Program-made: the position numbers and the translations under genes
Assembly: GCA_005792285.1 (NCBI GenBank)
Contig: SXSI01000047.1
Span: forward strand, 102,058 to 166,057
Length of the DNA: 64,000 bases
Source of the DNA: Bacteroidota bacterium
GTDB taxonomy: Bacteria > Bacteroidota > Ignavibacteria > UBA10030 > UBA8401
Reading direction: 5' to 3'
In this document: one piece after another, positions 34,505 to 43,547 of the stretch
Layout of the letters: each line of letters starts with the position of its first letter
How positions within the stretch are numbered: the first letter of the stretch is position 1
The notes under the pieces: model-generated
What the model saw: only the letters and a program-made list of their open reading frames with translations
Database searches by the model: none
Told to the model about the DNA's origin: nothing

Positions 34505-35719
34505 TTAAATAATTCCTAACTTTCTACCAACAACTTTAAAAGATTTCAATGCATCGTCTAAATTCTTTTTTGAATGAGCTGCTGAAATTTGAACACGAAG
34601 TCGCGCTTCCCCTTTTGGCACAACTGGAAACCATAATCCTTTTACATATACACGATGTTTTAATAATTCCTGACTCATTTTTTGCGCAACTTCAGCTTCA
34701 CCTAACATTACTGGAACAACAGGATGAATTCCCGGAATAATTGTAAATCCTAATTCTGAAATTTTTTTTCTAAAGTAAGCTGTATTTTTTTGTAATTTCG
34801 AAACGATTGATGGCTTGGATTTAAGTAATTTTAATGCTGCAATACTTCCTCCAACAACTGCAGGTGGAATTGAATTTGAAAAAGTATAAGGACGAGATTT
34901 TTGTCGAAGAAAAGCAATTAAATCTTTTGATCCACCAATAAATCCACCCAATGCGCCACCAATTGCTTTACCTAAAGTTCCGCTAATTACATCAATTTTT
35001 CCAAAAACATTAAAATGTTCCGAAGTGCCTCTTCCAGTTTTTCCACAAACACCCAAAGCATGACAATCATCTACAAAAAGAAGTGCACTATTTTCTTTTG
35101 CAATTTTTACAAGTTTATCAATCGGCGCTAAATCACCTTCCATGCTGAAAACACCATCGCTTGCAATAATTCGAAAACGATAATTTTTTGTTTTGTCTTC
35201 TTTCAGAATTTCTTGAAGATGTTTCATGTCAGCATGCCGATAAATTCTTTTATCTGTAGTTTCCTGTTTGCATAATCGAAGCCCATCAATTATACTCGCA
35301 TGATTTAGTTGATCAGTATAAATTACATCTCTGTAATTATCGAAACCAATTTTCTCATTCGTAAGAGAAGCAAAAAAAGCATTATTTGCAGCAAAGCAAG
35401 AAGAAAAAAGAATTACATCTTCAGTCCCAATAAACTCTGCAATTAATTTTTCAAGCTCAAGATGAATTGTTTGAGTGCCACATAAAAACCGAACCGACGC
35501 TAATCCATAACCATATTTTTTAATTCCGTTTATTGCTCCTTTACGAACAATCGGATTATTCGACATTCCCAAATAGTTATTTGCAGCAAGCATTATTACA
35601 TTTTTTTTATTGACTCTAACTTTTCCATCTTGCGGACCTTCAAGTGCAGTTTCATATTTAAATGTGTTTGCATTATGGATATTCTTTAACTCATCGGAAA
35701 ATAATTTATTATAATTCAT
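34505..35719 (-). CDS. kbl: glycine C-acetyltransferase (2-amino-3-ketobutyrate CoA ligase)
   Basis: A PLP-dependent alpha-oxoamine synthase. Motifs: AANNYLGMSNNP, DQLNHASIIDGLRLC, DGVFSMEGDLAPI, FVDDCHALGVCGKTGRGT and the PLP lysine in ISGTLGKAIGGALGGF. It splits 2-amino-3-ketobutyrate with CoA into glycine and acetyl-CoA, the second step of threonine breakdown. The tdh-like gene just upstream in the operon provides the first step, with a DoxX gene between them (11 nt overlap). Confidence 0.93.
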   Translation of the reverse strand: MNYNKLFSDELKNIHNANTFKYETALEGPQDGKVRVNKKNVIMLAANNYLGMSNNPIVRKGAINGIKKYGYGLASVRFLCGTQTIHLELEKLIAEFIGTEDVILFSSCFAANNAFFASLTNEKIGFDNYRDVIYTDQLNHASIIDGLRLCKQETTDKRIYRHADMKHLQEILKEDKTKNYRFRIIASDGVFSMEGDLAPIDKLVKIAKENSALLFVDDCHALGVCGKTGRGTSEHFNVFGKIDVISGTLGKAIGGALGGFIGGSKDLIAFLRQKSRPYTFSNSIPPAVVGGSIAALKLLKSKPSIVSKLQKNTAYFRKKISELGFTIIPGIHPVVPVMLGEAEVAQKMSQELLKHRVYVKGLWFPVVPKGEARLRVQISAAHSKKNLDDALKSFKVVGRKLGII

Positions 35720-36119
35720 TTTTACTTTCTATGAATCGGTCTAAACTATATTTTCCTGAACCATTGAAAATAAAATACAATGCAATAATTAAATATGTAA
35801 AAGCCATTTCCGCTTCTCCAAAAATATCACCTTCATGCGACATAAATGCAGCAACTAACATTGTTAAAAAAATAAATACGGATGAGGTTCGCGTGAATAA
35901 TCCAATTATCAACAATATTCCACCAAAAAATTCTGAACCTTTAGCCATATATCCGAAAATATATGGTAAAGGGAATCCAAGTTTTTCAACTGCTGAACAA
36001 AATCTTTCCATAATTTGTGGATTGAATATTTTGAATACACTATGAGAAATCAAAGCACAACCAAGCCAAACTCTCAAAATTAGTTCTGCAGAAGGATATT
36101 TTTTAAAATTTAATTTCAA
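35709..36119 (-). CDS. DoxX-family membrane protein
   Basis: 136 residues with four membrane helices. The DoxX-type elements are ELILRVWLGCALISHSVFKIF, KGSEFFGGILLIIGLFTR and a C-terminal YSLDRF. DoxX-like proteins are small inner-membrane proteins with roles in quinone or thiol redox chemistry in some cases. It overlaps tdh by 4 nt and kbl by 11 nt, so all three are translated together. Its link with threonine catabolism is unexplained. Confidence 0.82.
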   Translation of the reverse strand: MKLNFKKYPSAELILRVWLGCALISHSVFKIFNPQIMERFCSAVEKLGFPLPYIFGYMAKGSEFFGGILLIIGLFTRTSSVFIFLTMLVAAFMSHEGDIFGEAEMAFTYLIIALYFIFNGSGKYSLDRFIESKNEL

Positions 36120-37339
36120 GGTTTTAACAGTACTTTCATTGCTTCACCACTTGCAATTGCACTGAATGCTTTTTCATAATCAGAAAGTGGATATTGATGA
36201 GAAATAAATCCGGAGTTAAGAAATTTTTTGGCCAATCCTTTTCGTAAAATGCGTTCCATTTGATCCCAAGTTTCAAAAACTTTTCTGCCAATTATTCCTT
36301 TAACTGTGATTCCTTTAAAAATTATATCCTTTGCAAAATTTACAGACATATTTCCTGAAGGTAATCCAAGCAAACTAAATGTGCCACCCATTCTTAATTG
36401 CTGAAAAGCATTATTATATGCATTGTAATTACCGGACATATCAAGTGCAACATCAACTCCCGTTCGGTTTGTTTTTGTTTTAATTGTTTTTGAAAACTTT
36501 TCTCGTTCGCTATCAATTGCTAAATCAAAACATTTGGTTGCACCAAAATATTCTGCCAACTGAAATCGTTTTGAAATTAAATTCTCATGAGAAAATCCTT
36601 CATGAGAAACATCAGTTACAAATATATTTTTTGCACCGGCATATTTTGCAATTGCAGTAGCCATAATTCCTTGCACGCCACAACCAAGAATTAAAACATT
36701 TGAATTTTTAACAGGAACAGAAAATACTGTATGAGTTGCATTTCCCAAAGCATCCATAAATGCAATCATATCAAGCTGCAATTCATTTTTATGATAAAGC
36801 AAAATATTTTCAACAGGCACAACTATAAATTCTGCAAAAGCTCCATCTTCGTGCACACCTTTAATTTTTGTTTTTTGACAAACATGTTTTTCATTTTGCA
36901 TGCACTGATAACATTTACCGCAAGTAACATGCATTTCCGCAGTTACATTAAAATTAGAAATTATTTTATTAAAATCTTCTTTTCTGTATAAAGTTGAAGG
37001 ATGATATCCAGCTAAAAGTTTTTTTGTTGGTTTACTTTTTTTTGCTCGCTCAAATAGTTTTTGTATTAAAATTTTTCTTGCAGAAGTTCCTGCATCAACA
37101 ATCCAACCCGAAAATTCATGTCCAACAATTATTCTCTTCAACTTCGCTTTACTCATTTCATGTCGTAAAGAATCTTTGCAATTGTAAATACCAACGTCAG
37201 TTCCGCAAATAGCTCCGGCATAAACTTTTATTAAAACATCATTCTTAGATTTTATTTCCGGTGACGGAGTATTTATAAATTGAAATCCTTTTTGCCACTC
37301 TTTATTCTCAGTTGGTCTTTCTTTAATTAATGCCTTCAT
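36116..37339 (-). CDS. tdh: zinc-dependent threonine 3-dehydrogenase-like enzyme
   Basis: Medium-chain dehydrogenase with the catalytic zinc site CGTDVGIY and GHEFSGWIV, the structural zinc cysteines in CGKCYQCMQNEKHVC, and NAD-binding LILGCGVQGIMATAIAKYAGA. The C-terminal half has DVALDMSGN and GGTFSLLGLPSG. Between the GHE segment and the structural zinc loop there is an insert of about 40 residues not found in E. coli Tdh. The kbl neighbour supports L-threonine as substrate; another alcohol is possible. It overlaps rsmB by 4 nt. Confidence 0.82.
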   Translation of the reverse strand: MKALIKERPTENKEWQKGFQFINTPSPEIKSKNDVLIKVYAGAICGTDVGIYNCKDSLRHEMSKAKLKRIIVGHEFSGWIVDAGTSARKILIQKLFERAKKSKPTKKLLAGYHPSTLYRKEDFNKIISNFNVTAEMHVTCGKCYQCMQNEKHVCQKTKIKGVHEDGAFAEFIVVPVENILLYHKNELQLDMIAFMDALGNATHTVFSVPVKNSNVLILGCGVQGIMATAIAKYAGAKNIFVTDVSHEGFSHENLISKRFQLAEYFGATKCFDLAIDSEREKFSKTIKTKTNRTGVDVALDMSGNYNAYNNAFQQLRMGGTFSLLGLPSGNMSVNFAKDIIFKGITVKGIIGRKVFETWDQMERILRKGLAKKFLNSGFISHQYPLSDYEKAFSAIASGEAMKVLLKP

Positions 37340-38697
37340 GAAATTTTCTTTAATCTTACTGCAAACGAACCATCCATATCGTGTATATGTGGAAATGTTT
37401 CTACGATTCCTAAATTATTTATAATTTTTGGATTACAAAAACCGACTGCAGATTCAATTTCGAAATTTGTATTTTCAGCAAGAAATTTTTGAACTAATAA
37501 ATAATTTTCTTCGGGCTCAATAGTACAGGTGCTATAAACAATTATTCCATCTTTTTTTACCAATTTTGCAGCATTAGTAAGAAGTGCAAATTGAAGTTTT
37601 GATAATTTTTCTAAATCAACAACATCCCTTTTTAATTTGATGTCAGGTTTTTTTGTAATTACTCCTAAACCGGAACAAGGAGCATCAACTAAAACTTTGT
37701 CAACTGGTTCATGTTCAAATTCACAACCATCACCTGCGATTGGTTCAATAATAGATAAATGCAATCTTTCTGAAGACGACTTTATTAAATTTATTCGTTG
37801 ACTATATTTTTCAAGTGCAATTATTTTTCCACTATTATTCATCATTTCCGCCATGAATGTAGATTTTCCACCAGGTGCAGCACAAAGATCAATAATTGTT
37901 TCGCCCGGTTTTGCAGAAATTAGTTGGCACGCAAGTCCTGCACTTTCATCTTGTACAGTAATAAATCCTTGTTTAAAAAGTTCTGAATCAGCAATATCTG
38001 CAAACGATGTTGTTTTAAAAAAAGAAGGCAAGTATTCCGATTGAGTAAAAGTAATATTTTTTGATTTAAGAAATTCACAGAATTCAGCAACCTTCATTTT
38101 AAGTGGATTTATTCTGAGCGACAACTGAGGTATTTTATTATTCGCAATTAACAATTTTTCGGTTTCATCAAAACCAAATCTATCGAGCCATCTTTTAACA
38201 ATCCACAATGGATGCGAATACAAAACAGAAAGATATTGTACTTGGTCTTCTTCTTTTTTAGGAAAATGAATATCGTTTACGTTTCGAATTATATTTCTTA
38301 AAACTGCATTTACAAGATTTGCAGCTTTTTCTCCACGCAAGCGTTTTATAAGTTCGACAGCTTCATTTACAGAAGCATGATGAGGAATTTTTTGCAGATA
38401 TAGTATTTGGTATAAAGCTGTACGTAAAGTGTTTTTGATTGGGATTTCAGCTTTTGAAAAATTGCTGTGAAAGAAACCTGTTAACACCCAATCAATTTTT
38501 ATTTGCCACCGAAGTACACCATGAACAATTTCATAAAGTAAATTTTTATCTAGATCATTAAATTGTTGGCTGTGAAGTTCGAAATGCAATAATTTATCAA
38601 GGTAGGAATCTGTTCGTTCTACACGATTTAAAATTTTAACAGCTGATCCCCTCACTCCACTAAACAAATCAGTTGAAAAATTTTTTTGGGTTTCCAT
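37336..38697 (-). CDS. rsmB: 16S rRNA m5C967 methyltransferase
   Basis: An N-terminal NusB-like RNA-binding domain (residues about 15-150) is followed by a SAM methyltransferase. The latter has DLCAAPGGKSTFMAEMM, the cysteine motif DAPCSGLGVI and the second catalytic cysteine in YSTCTIEPEEN. Length 453. It is the first gene of an 11-gene run on the minus strand. Its ATG is only 5 nt from the rpmE terminator hairpin, leaving no room for its own promoter. Confidence 0.94.
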   Translation of the reverse strand: METQKNFSTDLFSGVRGSAVKILNRVERTDSYLDKLLHFELHSQQFNDLDKNLLYEIVHGVLRWQIKIDWVLTGFFHSNFSKAEIPIKNTLRTALYQILYLQKIPHHASVNEAVELIKRLRGEKAANLVNAVLRNIIRNVNDIHFPKKEEDQVQYLSVLYSHPLWIVKRWLDRFGFDETEKLLIANNKIPQLSLRINPLKMKVAEFCEFLKSKNITFTQSEYLPSFFKTTSFADIADSELFKQGFITVQDESAGLACQLISAKPGETIIDLCAAPGGKSTFMAEMMNNSGKIIALEKYSQRINLIKSSSERLHLSIIEPIAGDGCEFEHEPVDKVLVDAPCSGLGVITKKPDIKLKRDVVDLEKLSKLQFALLTNAAKLVKKDGIIVYSTCTIEPEENYLLVQKFLAENTNFEIESAVGFCNPKIINNLGIVETFPHIHDMDGSFAVRLKKIS

Positions 38698-38701
38698 TGA
38701 A

Positions 38702-38737
38702 TAAAAAACGGAATGTTTTATTCTAACATTCCGTTTA
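38702..38737 (-). terminator. rho-independent terminator after rpmE
   Basis: A perfect 12-bp stem, AAACGGAATGTT/AACATTCCGTTT, with a 7-nt loop, followed on the minus strand by a run of Ts. It ends only 5 nt before the rsmB start codon, so rsmB and later genes probably depend on read-through. Confidence 0.85.
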
Positions 38738-38763
38738 ATTAATTTTAGTTAAAATAATCTAGC

Positions 38764-38964
38764 TTATTTCTTTACGTATTTTTTATTAAAACGCTCAACT
38801 CTTCCAGCACTATCAATAAGCTTTTGTTTCCCTGTGTAATATGGATGGCATTGTGAGCAGATGTCAACATGTATATCTCCGACAGTACTTCTGGTTTCAA
38901 AAATAGTTCCGCAAACACAAATGACTTTTGCTGGTTTATAAGATGGATGTATTCCTGTTTTCAT
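38764..38964 (-). CDS. rpmE: 50S ribosomal protein bL31, zinc-binding type
   Basis: 66-residue large-subunit protein that bridges the subunits. The zinc ligands of the C+ type are present (VICVCG and [12 protein letters not shown]), so this is the form that needs zinc. The ending RVERFNKKY is typical. A Shine-Dalgarno-like AAGGAA lies about 5 nt before the ATG, a good promoter lies upstream, and a strong terminator downstream. Confidence 0.96.
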   Translation of the reverse strand: MKTGIHPSYKPAKVICVCGTIFETRSTVGDIHVDICSQCHPYYTGKQKLIDSAGRVERFNKKYVKK

Positions 38965-38989
38965 GGTTATTCCTTAAAAAAATAATATG

Positions 38990-39019
38990 CAAATATATAG
39001 AATTATTCGTTACTCTCAA
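38990..39019 (-). promoter_or_regulatory. promoter of rpmE
   Basis: On the minus strand TTGAGA (39019-39014), a 16-nt spacer and TATATTTG (38997-38990) match TTG-N19-TAnnTTTG exactly. A start about 5 nt downstream gives a leader of roughly 21 nt containing the AAGGAA site. Confidence 0.6.
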
Positions 39020-39021
39020 AT

Positions 39022-40059
39022 CTATAAAATCTTTTTACGCAAGCTATCCGCTCTTATTTTTCTGAACTTTGCAACATTTTCATTATGCATATCAAATGTT
39101 GTTGAAAAATTATGCCCACCCAATCCATTGGCTACAAAATAAAAATATTTATGCTTTGCAGGATATAATGCAGCTATAATTGAGGCTCTTCCAGGGTTAT
39201 TAATTGGTCCTGGTGGAAGGCCAGTATAAATATAAGTGTTGTAGGGTGAATTTATTTTAAGATCGCTGTACTTTAATCTTCTTGGCCCATTTGAAATAAT
39301 ATATTGAATAGTTGGATCGGCTTGAAGTGCCATTCTTATTCTCAACCGATTATGATAAACACCACTCACAATTGATCGCTCACTTTTTAATTTTGTTTCT
39401 CCTTCAATAATTGAAGCCAAAGAAATTACATCTTTTAATGACATTCGCAATTGTACAGCTCGCTGTTTTAAACTATCATGATAAAATCTTTCAAACTCTC
39501 GAACCATTCTTTTTATAATTTCTTCTTCATCTGTTTGCCAAAGTATTTCATAAGTATCCGGCATTAAAAATCCTTCTAATGAATTTATTGATTTAGTGGG
39601 AATGTTTAAATAAGAATAATTTCTACTTAATTCCATAAATCTAGTTGAATCAATCCCGGCACGCAATTTTAAATAACCAGCTATTTCGCGAAGTCGCAAT
39701 CCTTCTAAAATTGTAATTGACGGAGTTTCGGATCCTTTAACGTCAATAATTCTCTCAAGAATTTTGTAATTACTTTCGCCATCATGAATTAAATATCTTC
39801 CCATTTTAATTTCATTATGATAACCAAATAATATCCCTGCTACTTTAAAAAATAATGGCTTACTGATAATTCCCTCATCAGTGAATCTTGTAATTACATT
39901 TTGAAAAGTTTCATTTTTATTTATAACTACATATTTCGATTTTTTATTTAAATAGTTTGGTGAGAAAAGTAGTAAGTAAATGAAAATTGAAAAAAATAAA
40001 ATTAATTCTCCGACAATTAGAATTTTAATAAACGATCTCTTTTTCAGGAATAAACTCAT
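39022..40059 (-). CDS. mltG: endolytic peptidoglycan transglycosylase MltG
   Basis: One N-terminal membrane anchor (residues about 12-32), a LysM-like region, then the YceG/MltG catalytic domain. Characteristic segments are ITILEGLRLREIAGYL, LEGFLMPDTYEI, LASIIEGETKLKSERSIVSGVYHNRL (catalytic Glu in SIIEGE) and LQADPTIQYI. It cuts nascent glycan strands at the inner membrane. Length 345. It overlaps tsaD by 4 nt. Confidence 0.94.
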   Translation of the reverse strand: MSLFLKKRSFIKILIVGELILFFSIFIYLLLFSPNYLNKKSKYVVINKNETFQNVITRFTDEGIISKPLFFKVAGILFGYHNEIKMGRYLIHDGESNYKILERIIDVKGSETPSITILEGLRLREIAGYLKLRAGIDSTRFMELSRNYSYLNIPTKSINSLEGFLMPDTYEILWQTDEEEIIKRMVREFERFYHDSLKQRAVQLRMSLKDVISLASIIEGETKLKSERSIVSGVYHNRLRIRMALQADPTIQYIISNGPRRLKYSDLKINSPYNTYIYTGLPPGPINNPGRASIIAALYPAKHKYFYFVANGLGGHNFSTTFDMHNENVAKFRKIRADSLRKKIL

Positions 40060-41078
40060 GCTAATATTAAATCGGGGACAGCTGAAACTGTCAGTGAAGA
40101 TTTAAATCCGGATAAATATTTTCGATATCCAACATTTGCAATCATAGCGCCATTATCGGTGCAGTAAGCCATTTTTGGAATAAAAATATTTTTTTCATTT
40201 TCTTTACCAATTGTATAAAACCGATTTCTTAATTCTGAATTTGCTGAAACACCACCTGCAATTGCAATATCTGTAATATCATATTTTTTTGCAGCGGACA
40301 TTGTTTTTTTTACAATTGAATCCACTACAGTTTTTTGAAAGCTTGCACAAATATTATTAACGGTTTCTTGCGGCAACCCATTTTTATAATCTGGATAATT
40401 TTCCTTTAAATAATAGAGCACGGATGTTTTTATTCCACTAAAACTAAAGTTGAAATTTCCTTCTTGCGGAAAAGCAGTTGGAAAAGAAATTGATTTATTA
40501 TCACCCGAGACTGCTAACTTATCAATTATCGGACCACCTGGATATGTTAAATTTAATAACTTAGCAACTTTATCAAATGCTTCACCAACTGCATCATCTT
40601 TTGTTTCACCAATAATTTCATATTTAAAATCTGAATTAACTATAATTAATTGGGTGTGACCACCAGAAATAATTAAAGCTAAAAATGGAAAATTAGGTTT
40701 TTCGTCTTCCAGAAAAGTAGAATAAATATGTGCTTCAATATGATTAACTGCGATATAAGGAATTTGCAAACCGAATGCATAAAATTTAGAAAAATTAACT
40801 CCAACCAAAAGTGAACCCATTAAACCCGGTCCATTTGTAAATGCTACTGCATCTAAATCAGTTGCACTAATTTTTGCAATTTCCAATGCTTGGTTAACCA
40901 CCGGGATTATATATTTTTGGTGAGCTCGCGATGCTAGCTCAGGAACAACACCACCATATCTGAAGTGAAATTGTTGTGAAGATACAATATTAGAAATAAT
41001 TTTTCCATCTTGCATAATAGCAGCTGATGTCTCATCGCAAGATGATTCAATTCCAAGTATTGTAATTTGTTTGTTCAT
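40056..41078 (-). CDS. tsaD: tRNA N6-threonylcarbamoyladenosine synthase subunit TsaD
   Basis: Adds threonylcarbamoyl to A37 of tRNAs reading ANN codons. The family's GIESSCDETSAA start, the metal-binding HIEAHIYS and ISGGHTQLI, plus YPGGP and GGVSANSELR are present. I start at ATG 41078 (340 residues, MNKQITILGIESS); the track's start is a TTG five codons upstream inside a predicted promoter element. The predicted transcription start coincides with the ATG, so the mRNA may be leaderless. Confidence 0.94.
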   Translation of the reverse strand: MNKQITILGIESSCDETSAAIMQDGKIISNIVSSQQFHFRYGGVVPELASRAHQKYIIPVVNQALEIAKISATDLDAVAFTNGPGLMGSLLVGVNFSKFYAFGLQIPYIAVNHIEAHIYSTFLEDEKPNFPFLALIISGGHTQLIIVNSDFKYEIIGETKDDAVGEAFDKVAKLLNLTYPGGPIIDKLAVSGDNKSISFPTAFPQEGNFNFSFSGIKTSVLYYLKENYPDYKNGLPQETVNNICASFQKTVVDSIVKKTMSAAKKYDITDIAIAGGVSANSELRNRFYTIGKENEKNIFIPKMAYCTDNGAMIANVGYRKYLSGFKSSLTVSAVPDLILA

Positions 41079-41082
41079 GCTC

Positions 41083-41090
41083 CAAATATA
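41083..41090 (-). promoter_or_regulatory. tsaD -7 element (TATATTTG)
   Basis: An exact TAnnTTTG on the minus strand ends 4 nt before the tsaD ATG. With the usual spacing, transcription would begin at the A of the ATG. No convincing -33 TTG lies 19-21 nt upstream, so the call is tentative. Confidence 0.35.
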
Positions 41091-41126
41091 CAAAAAGATT
41101 TTAAGATGAATAAGTTAATCGAATTC

Positions 41127-41157
41127 TTGAAGCATCTACTCTTTTTATTTAGATTAC
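41127..41157 (+). promoter_or_regulatory. candidate dacB promoter
   Basis: TTGAAG (41127-41132), 17 nt and TAGATTAC (41150-41157). It keeps the TTG-N20-TAnnTT core but ends AC and not TG. The predicted start, 5 nt on, is the A of the dacB ATG at 41162. Confidence 0.4.
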
Positions 41158-41161
41158 ATCA

Positions 41162-42595
41162 ATGTTTATCAAATTAAAATATATATTTTCGGTTGTAATA
41201 ATTTTCCTTATTACTGGATGTGGAATTACTTCTCCTCAATTAACAACTACTAATTTCAAAGATAAAATCGATTTAATATTAAGAGACTCTATTTTCGATG
41301 CTTCACAAGTTGGCATTAAAGTAGTATCACTTAAAAATAATCGTGTTTTATATTCCAAAAATGAAAAGTTATTACTCCGACCGGCTTCTAATTTAAAATT
41401 AATTACAAGTGCTGCTGCGCTTTCTGTTTTAAAGGACACATTTCAATTCCGTACAGAATTTTATTTTGATTCGTTAACTTCATCACTATTTATAAAAGGA
41501 AGTGGCAATCCATTATTTACCTCCGAAGATATTGCAAAATCTGTTTCGCAACTTAAATCTAATGGACTTAAGCAAATAAATGGAAATGTGGTTGGTGATA
41601 TTTCTATTTTTGATTCTACTCAATGGGGAGAAGGTTGGATGTGGGACGATGAACCTTTTGAGTATGCAGCATATAATTCTCCACTCACAATAAATAATAA
41701 TTGCATAAAAATAATTACAACTCCTTCCAATATAATTGGTGGTAAATTAAATATTCAGACTCTTCCACAAACTTCATTTGTAAATATTATTAATGATGGC
41801 ATAACTTCTAATTCAGAGAGTCCAAATAATCTTAATGTGACAAGAAAATTTTATGAGAGAAGTAACGATATTGTTGTCAAGGGAAATATGAAATTAAATT
41901 CTTCTCCCGATACAACTAAATTAACAGTACTTCATCCGGAAAAATATTTTGTAACATTATTATATGAAGAACTATTGCGACAAGGAATCACAATTAAAGG
42001 AAAGCCAATTATAAGCACAATCCCAAATACCGCTAAATTAAAATACGTTCATTTTCAATCAATTGATTCCGTTTTAGTTAATTTTAATAAAGTCAGCGAT
42101 AATCTTACAGGTGAAAATTTATTAAAATTACTTGGCAAAGAATTAAATAAAAATATTGGTACAACTAAATCTGGAATTAATAATGTTTATAATTTTCTTA
42201 ATAAAATAGGAATTGATACTTCGAAATTTTTGATGGTTGACGGTTCCGGTATGTCGCATTATAATCTTGTAACTGCAGAGATGTACATAAAATTACTTCG
42301 CGCAATGTATAATGATAAAAATAATTTTCAACTTTTTTATAAATCCCTTCCAATTGGTGGAGTTGATGGAACCCTTTCAAATCGGATGAAAAATGGAAAT
42401 GCGTTTAAAAATGTTCATGCCAAAACCGGAAGTATTGGTGGAGTTAGCACGCTATCGGGATATGTTACGACATCAAATAATGATTTACTTGCTTTCTCAA
42501 TTATGATGCAAAATTTTATCGGATCTGCTAAAGAATATCGTAACGCTCAGGATAAAATCTGCGAAATACTCTCATCGATTTCAGATTCTTTATAA
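41162..42595 (+). CDS. dacB: D-alanyl-D-alanine carboxypeptidase/endopeptidase (PBP4 type), lipoprotein
   Basis: Class C penicillin-binding protein (peptidase S13). The active-site SxxK is SNLK in LLRPASNLKLITSAAAL, the SxN is SDN in KVSDNLTGENLL, and the KTG motif is HAKTGSIGGVSTLSGY. The N-terminus has a lipobox (LITGCG at about residue 20), so it is probably a lipoprotein trimming peptidoglycan in the periplasm. Length 477. It overlaps the next gene by 1 nt. Confidence 0.93.
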   Translation: MFIKLKYIFSVVIIFLITGCGITSPQLTTTNFKDKIDLILRDSIFDASQVGIKVVSLKNNRVLYSKNEKLLLRPASNLKLITSAAALSVLKDTFQFRTEFYFDSLTSSLFIKGSGNPLFTSEDIAKSVSQLKSNGLKQINGNVVGDISIFDSTQWGEGWMWDDEPFEYAAYNSPLTINNNCIKIITTPSNIIGGKLNIQTLPQTSFVNIINDGITSNSESPNNLNVTRKFYERSNDIVVKGNMKLNSSPDTTKLTVLHPEKYFVTLLYEELLRQGITIKGKPIISTIPNTAKLKYVHFQSIDSVLVNFNKVSDNLTGENLLKLLGKELNKNIGTTKSGINNVYNFLNKIGIDTSKFLMVDGSGMSHYNLVTAEMYIKLLRAMYNDKNNFQLFYKSLPIGGVDGTLSNRMKNGNAFKNVHAKTGSIGGVSTLSGYVTTSNNDLLAFSIMMQNFIGSAKEYRNAQDKICEILSSISDSL

Positions 42596-43539
42596 TGCGT
42601 AATTTATTTATTGTTTCAATATTTATTTTTTTTCTTATTTCATGTGATAATCAAAATAAATTAAGCACGCCAAATAAAAATATCAGCAGTTCAGATACTA
42701 TGCATTTACTTTTTAATAAAGATTCAGCTTGGAATTATTTATTAAAACAGACATCATTTGGTCCACGAAATCCCAATTCTGTCGGCCATCAAAGATGTTT
42801 AACTTATCTTCATAATGAATTAAAACAATCAACAAAAACTCAGCTTTTTCAATTTCAACAAGTAGGTTATAATGAAAATCTTTATTTAACAAATATTTTT
42901 GCCTCTTTTCGTCCTGAATTAAAAAATAGAATTTTACTTCTTGCACATTGGGATACAAGACCAAGAAGTGAAAATGATAAAATTATTTCTAAAAGATCAG
43001 ATCCTTTAATTGGTGCAAATGATGGAGCTAGTGGAGTTGCAGTTTTGTTGGAAATTGCCAGAATTTTAAAATATAATCCACCCCCAATTGGAATTGATAT
43101 TCTATTTGTTGATGGAGAAGATTACGGGATTAAACAAGATTTGGAATATTATTCTTTAGGAGCAAAACATTTTGCAAAAAATAAACCTGCTTCATATCAT
43201 CCTCAATATGCAATCCTACTTGATATGGTTGGAGATAAAGATTTACAAATTAATACTGAAATAAATTCAATGAAGTTTGCTCCAGGTTTATCCAAAGAAG
43301 TTTGGCGAAGAGCCGAACAACTTAAACTAAGTCAGTTTAATCCGGAACCGAAATATGAAATTTACGATGATCATATTGTTTTAAATGAATATGGAATTCC
43401 AACAATTGATTTAATAGACTTCGATTATCCTTATTGGCATACAACTGAAGATACTCCAGATAAATGCAGTAAAGAAAGTCTTGATGTAGTTGGAAAACTA
43501 ATATTAAATATTATATTTAATCCACCACCTCACATTTAA
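42595..43539 (+). CDS. M28-family zinc peptidase / glutaminyl cyclase-like lipoprotein
   Basis: Lipoprotein signal with lipobox FLISC (about residue 17), then a single M28 domain. Zinc and catalytic residues are visible in LLLAHWDTRPRS, GANDGASGVAVLLEIA, DILFVDGEDYG, DMVGD and the C-terminal PYWHTTEDTPDKC. The short, single-domain form and GEDYG are like bacterial glutaminyl-peptide cyclotransferases, so it may cyclise N-terminal glutamine instead of cleaving peptides. It starts at TAATG, sharing one base with the dacB stop. Confidence 0.85.
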   Translation: MRNLFIVSIFIFFLISCDNQNKLSTPNKNISSSDTMHLLFNKDSAWNYLLKQTSFGPRNPNSVGHQRCLTYLHNELKQSTKTQLFQFQQVGYNENLYLTNIFASFRPELKNRILLLAHWDTRPRSENDKIISKRSDPLIGANDGASGVAVLLEIARILKYNPPPIGIDILFVDGEDYGIKQDLEYYSLGAKHFAKNKPASYHPQYAILLDMVGDKDLQINTEINSMKFAPGLSKEVWRRAEQLKLSQFNPEPKYEIYDDHIVLNEYGIPTIDLIDFDYPYWHTTEDTPDKCSKESLDVVGKLILNIIFNPPPHI

Positions 43540-43547
43540 ATAATTTT

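Noticed and set aside
37336-38710. TTAGAA-17-TATTCA as a promoter for rsmB
   Set aside because: The -10 would abut the ATG and place the transcription start inside the coding sequence.
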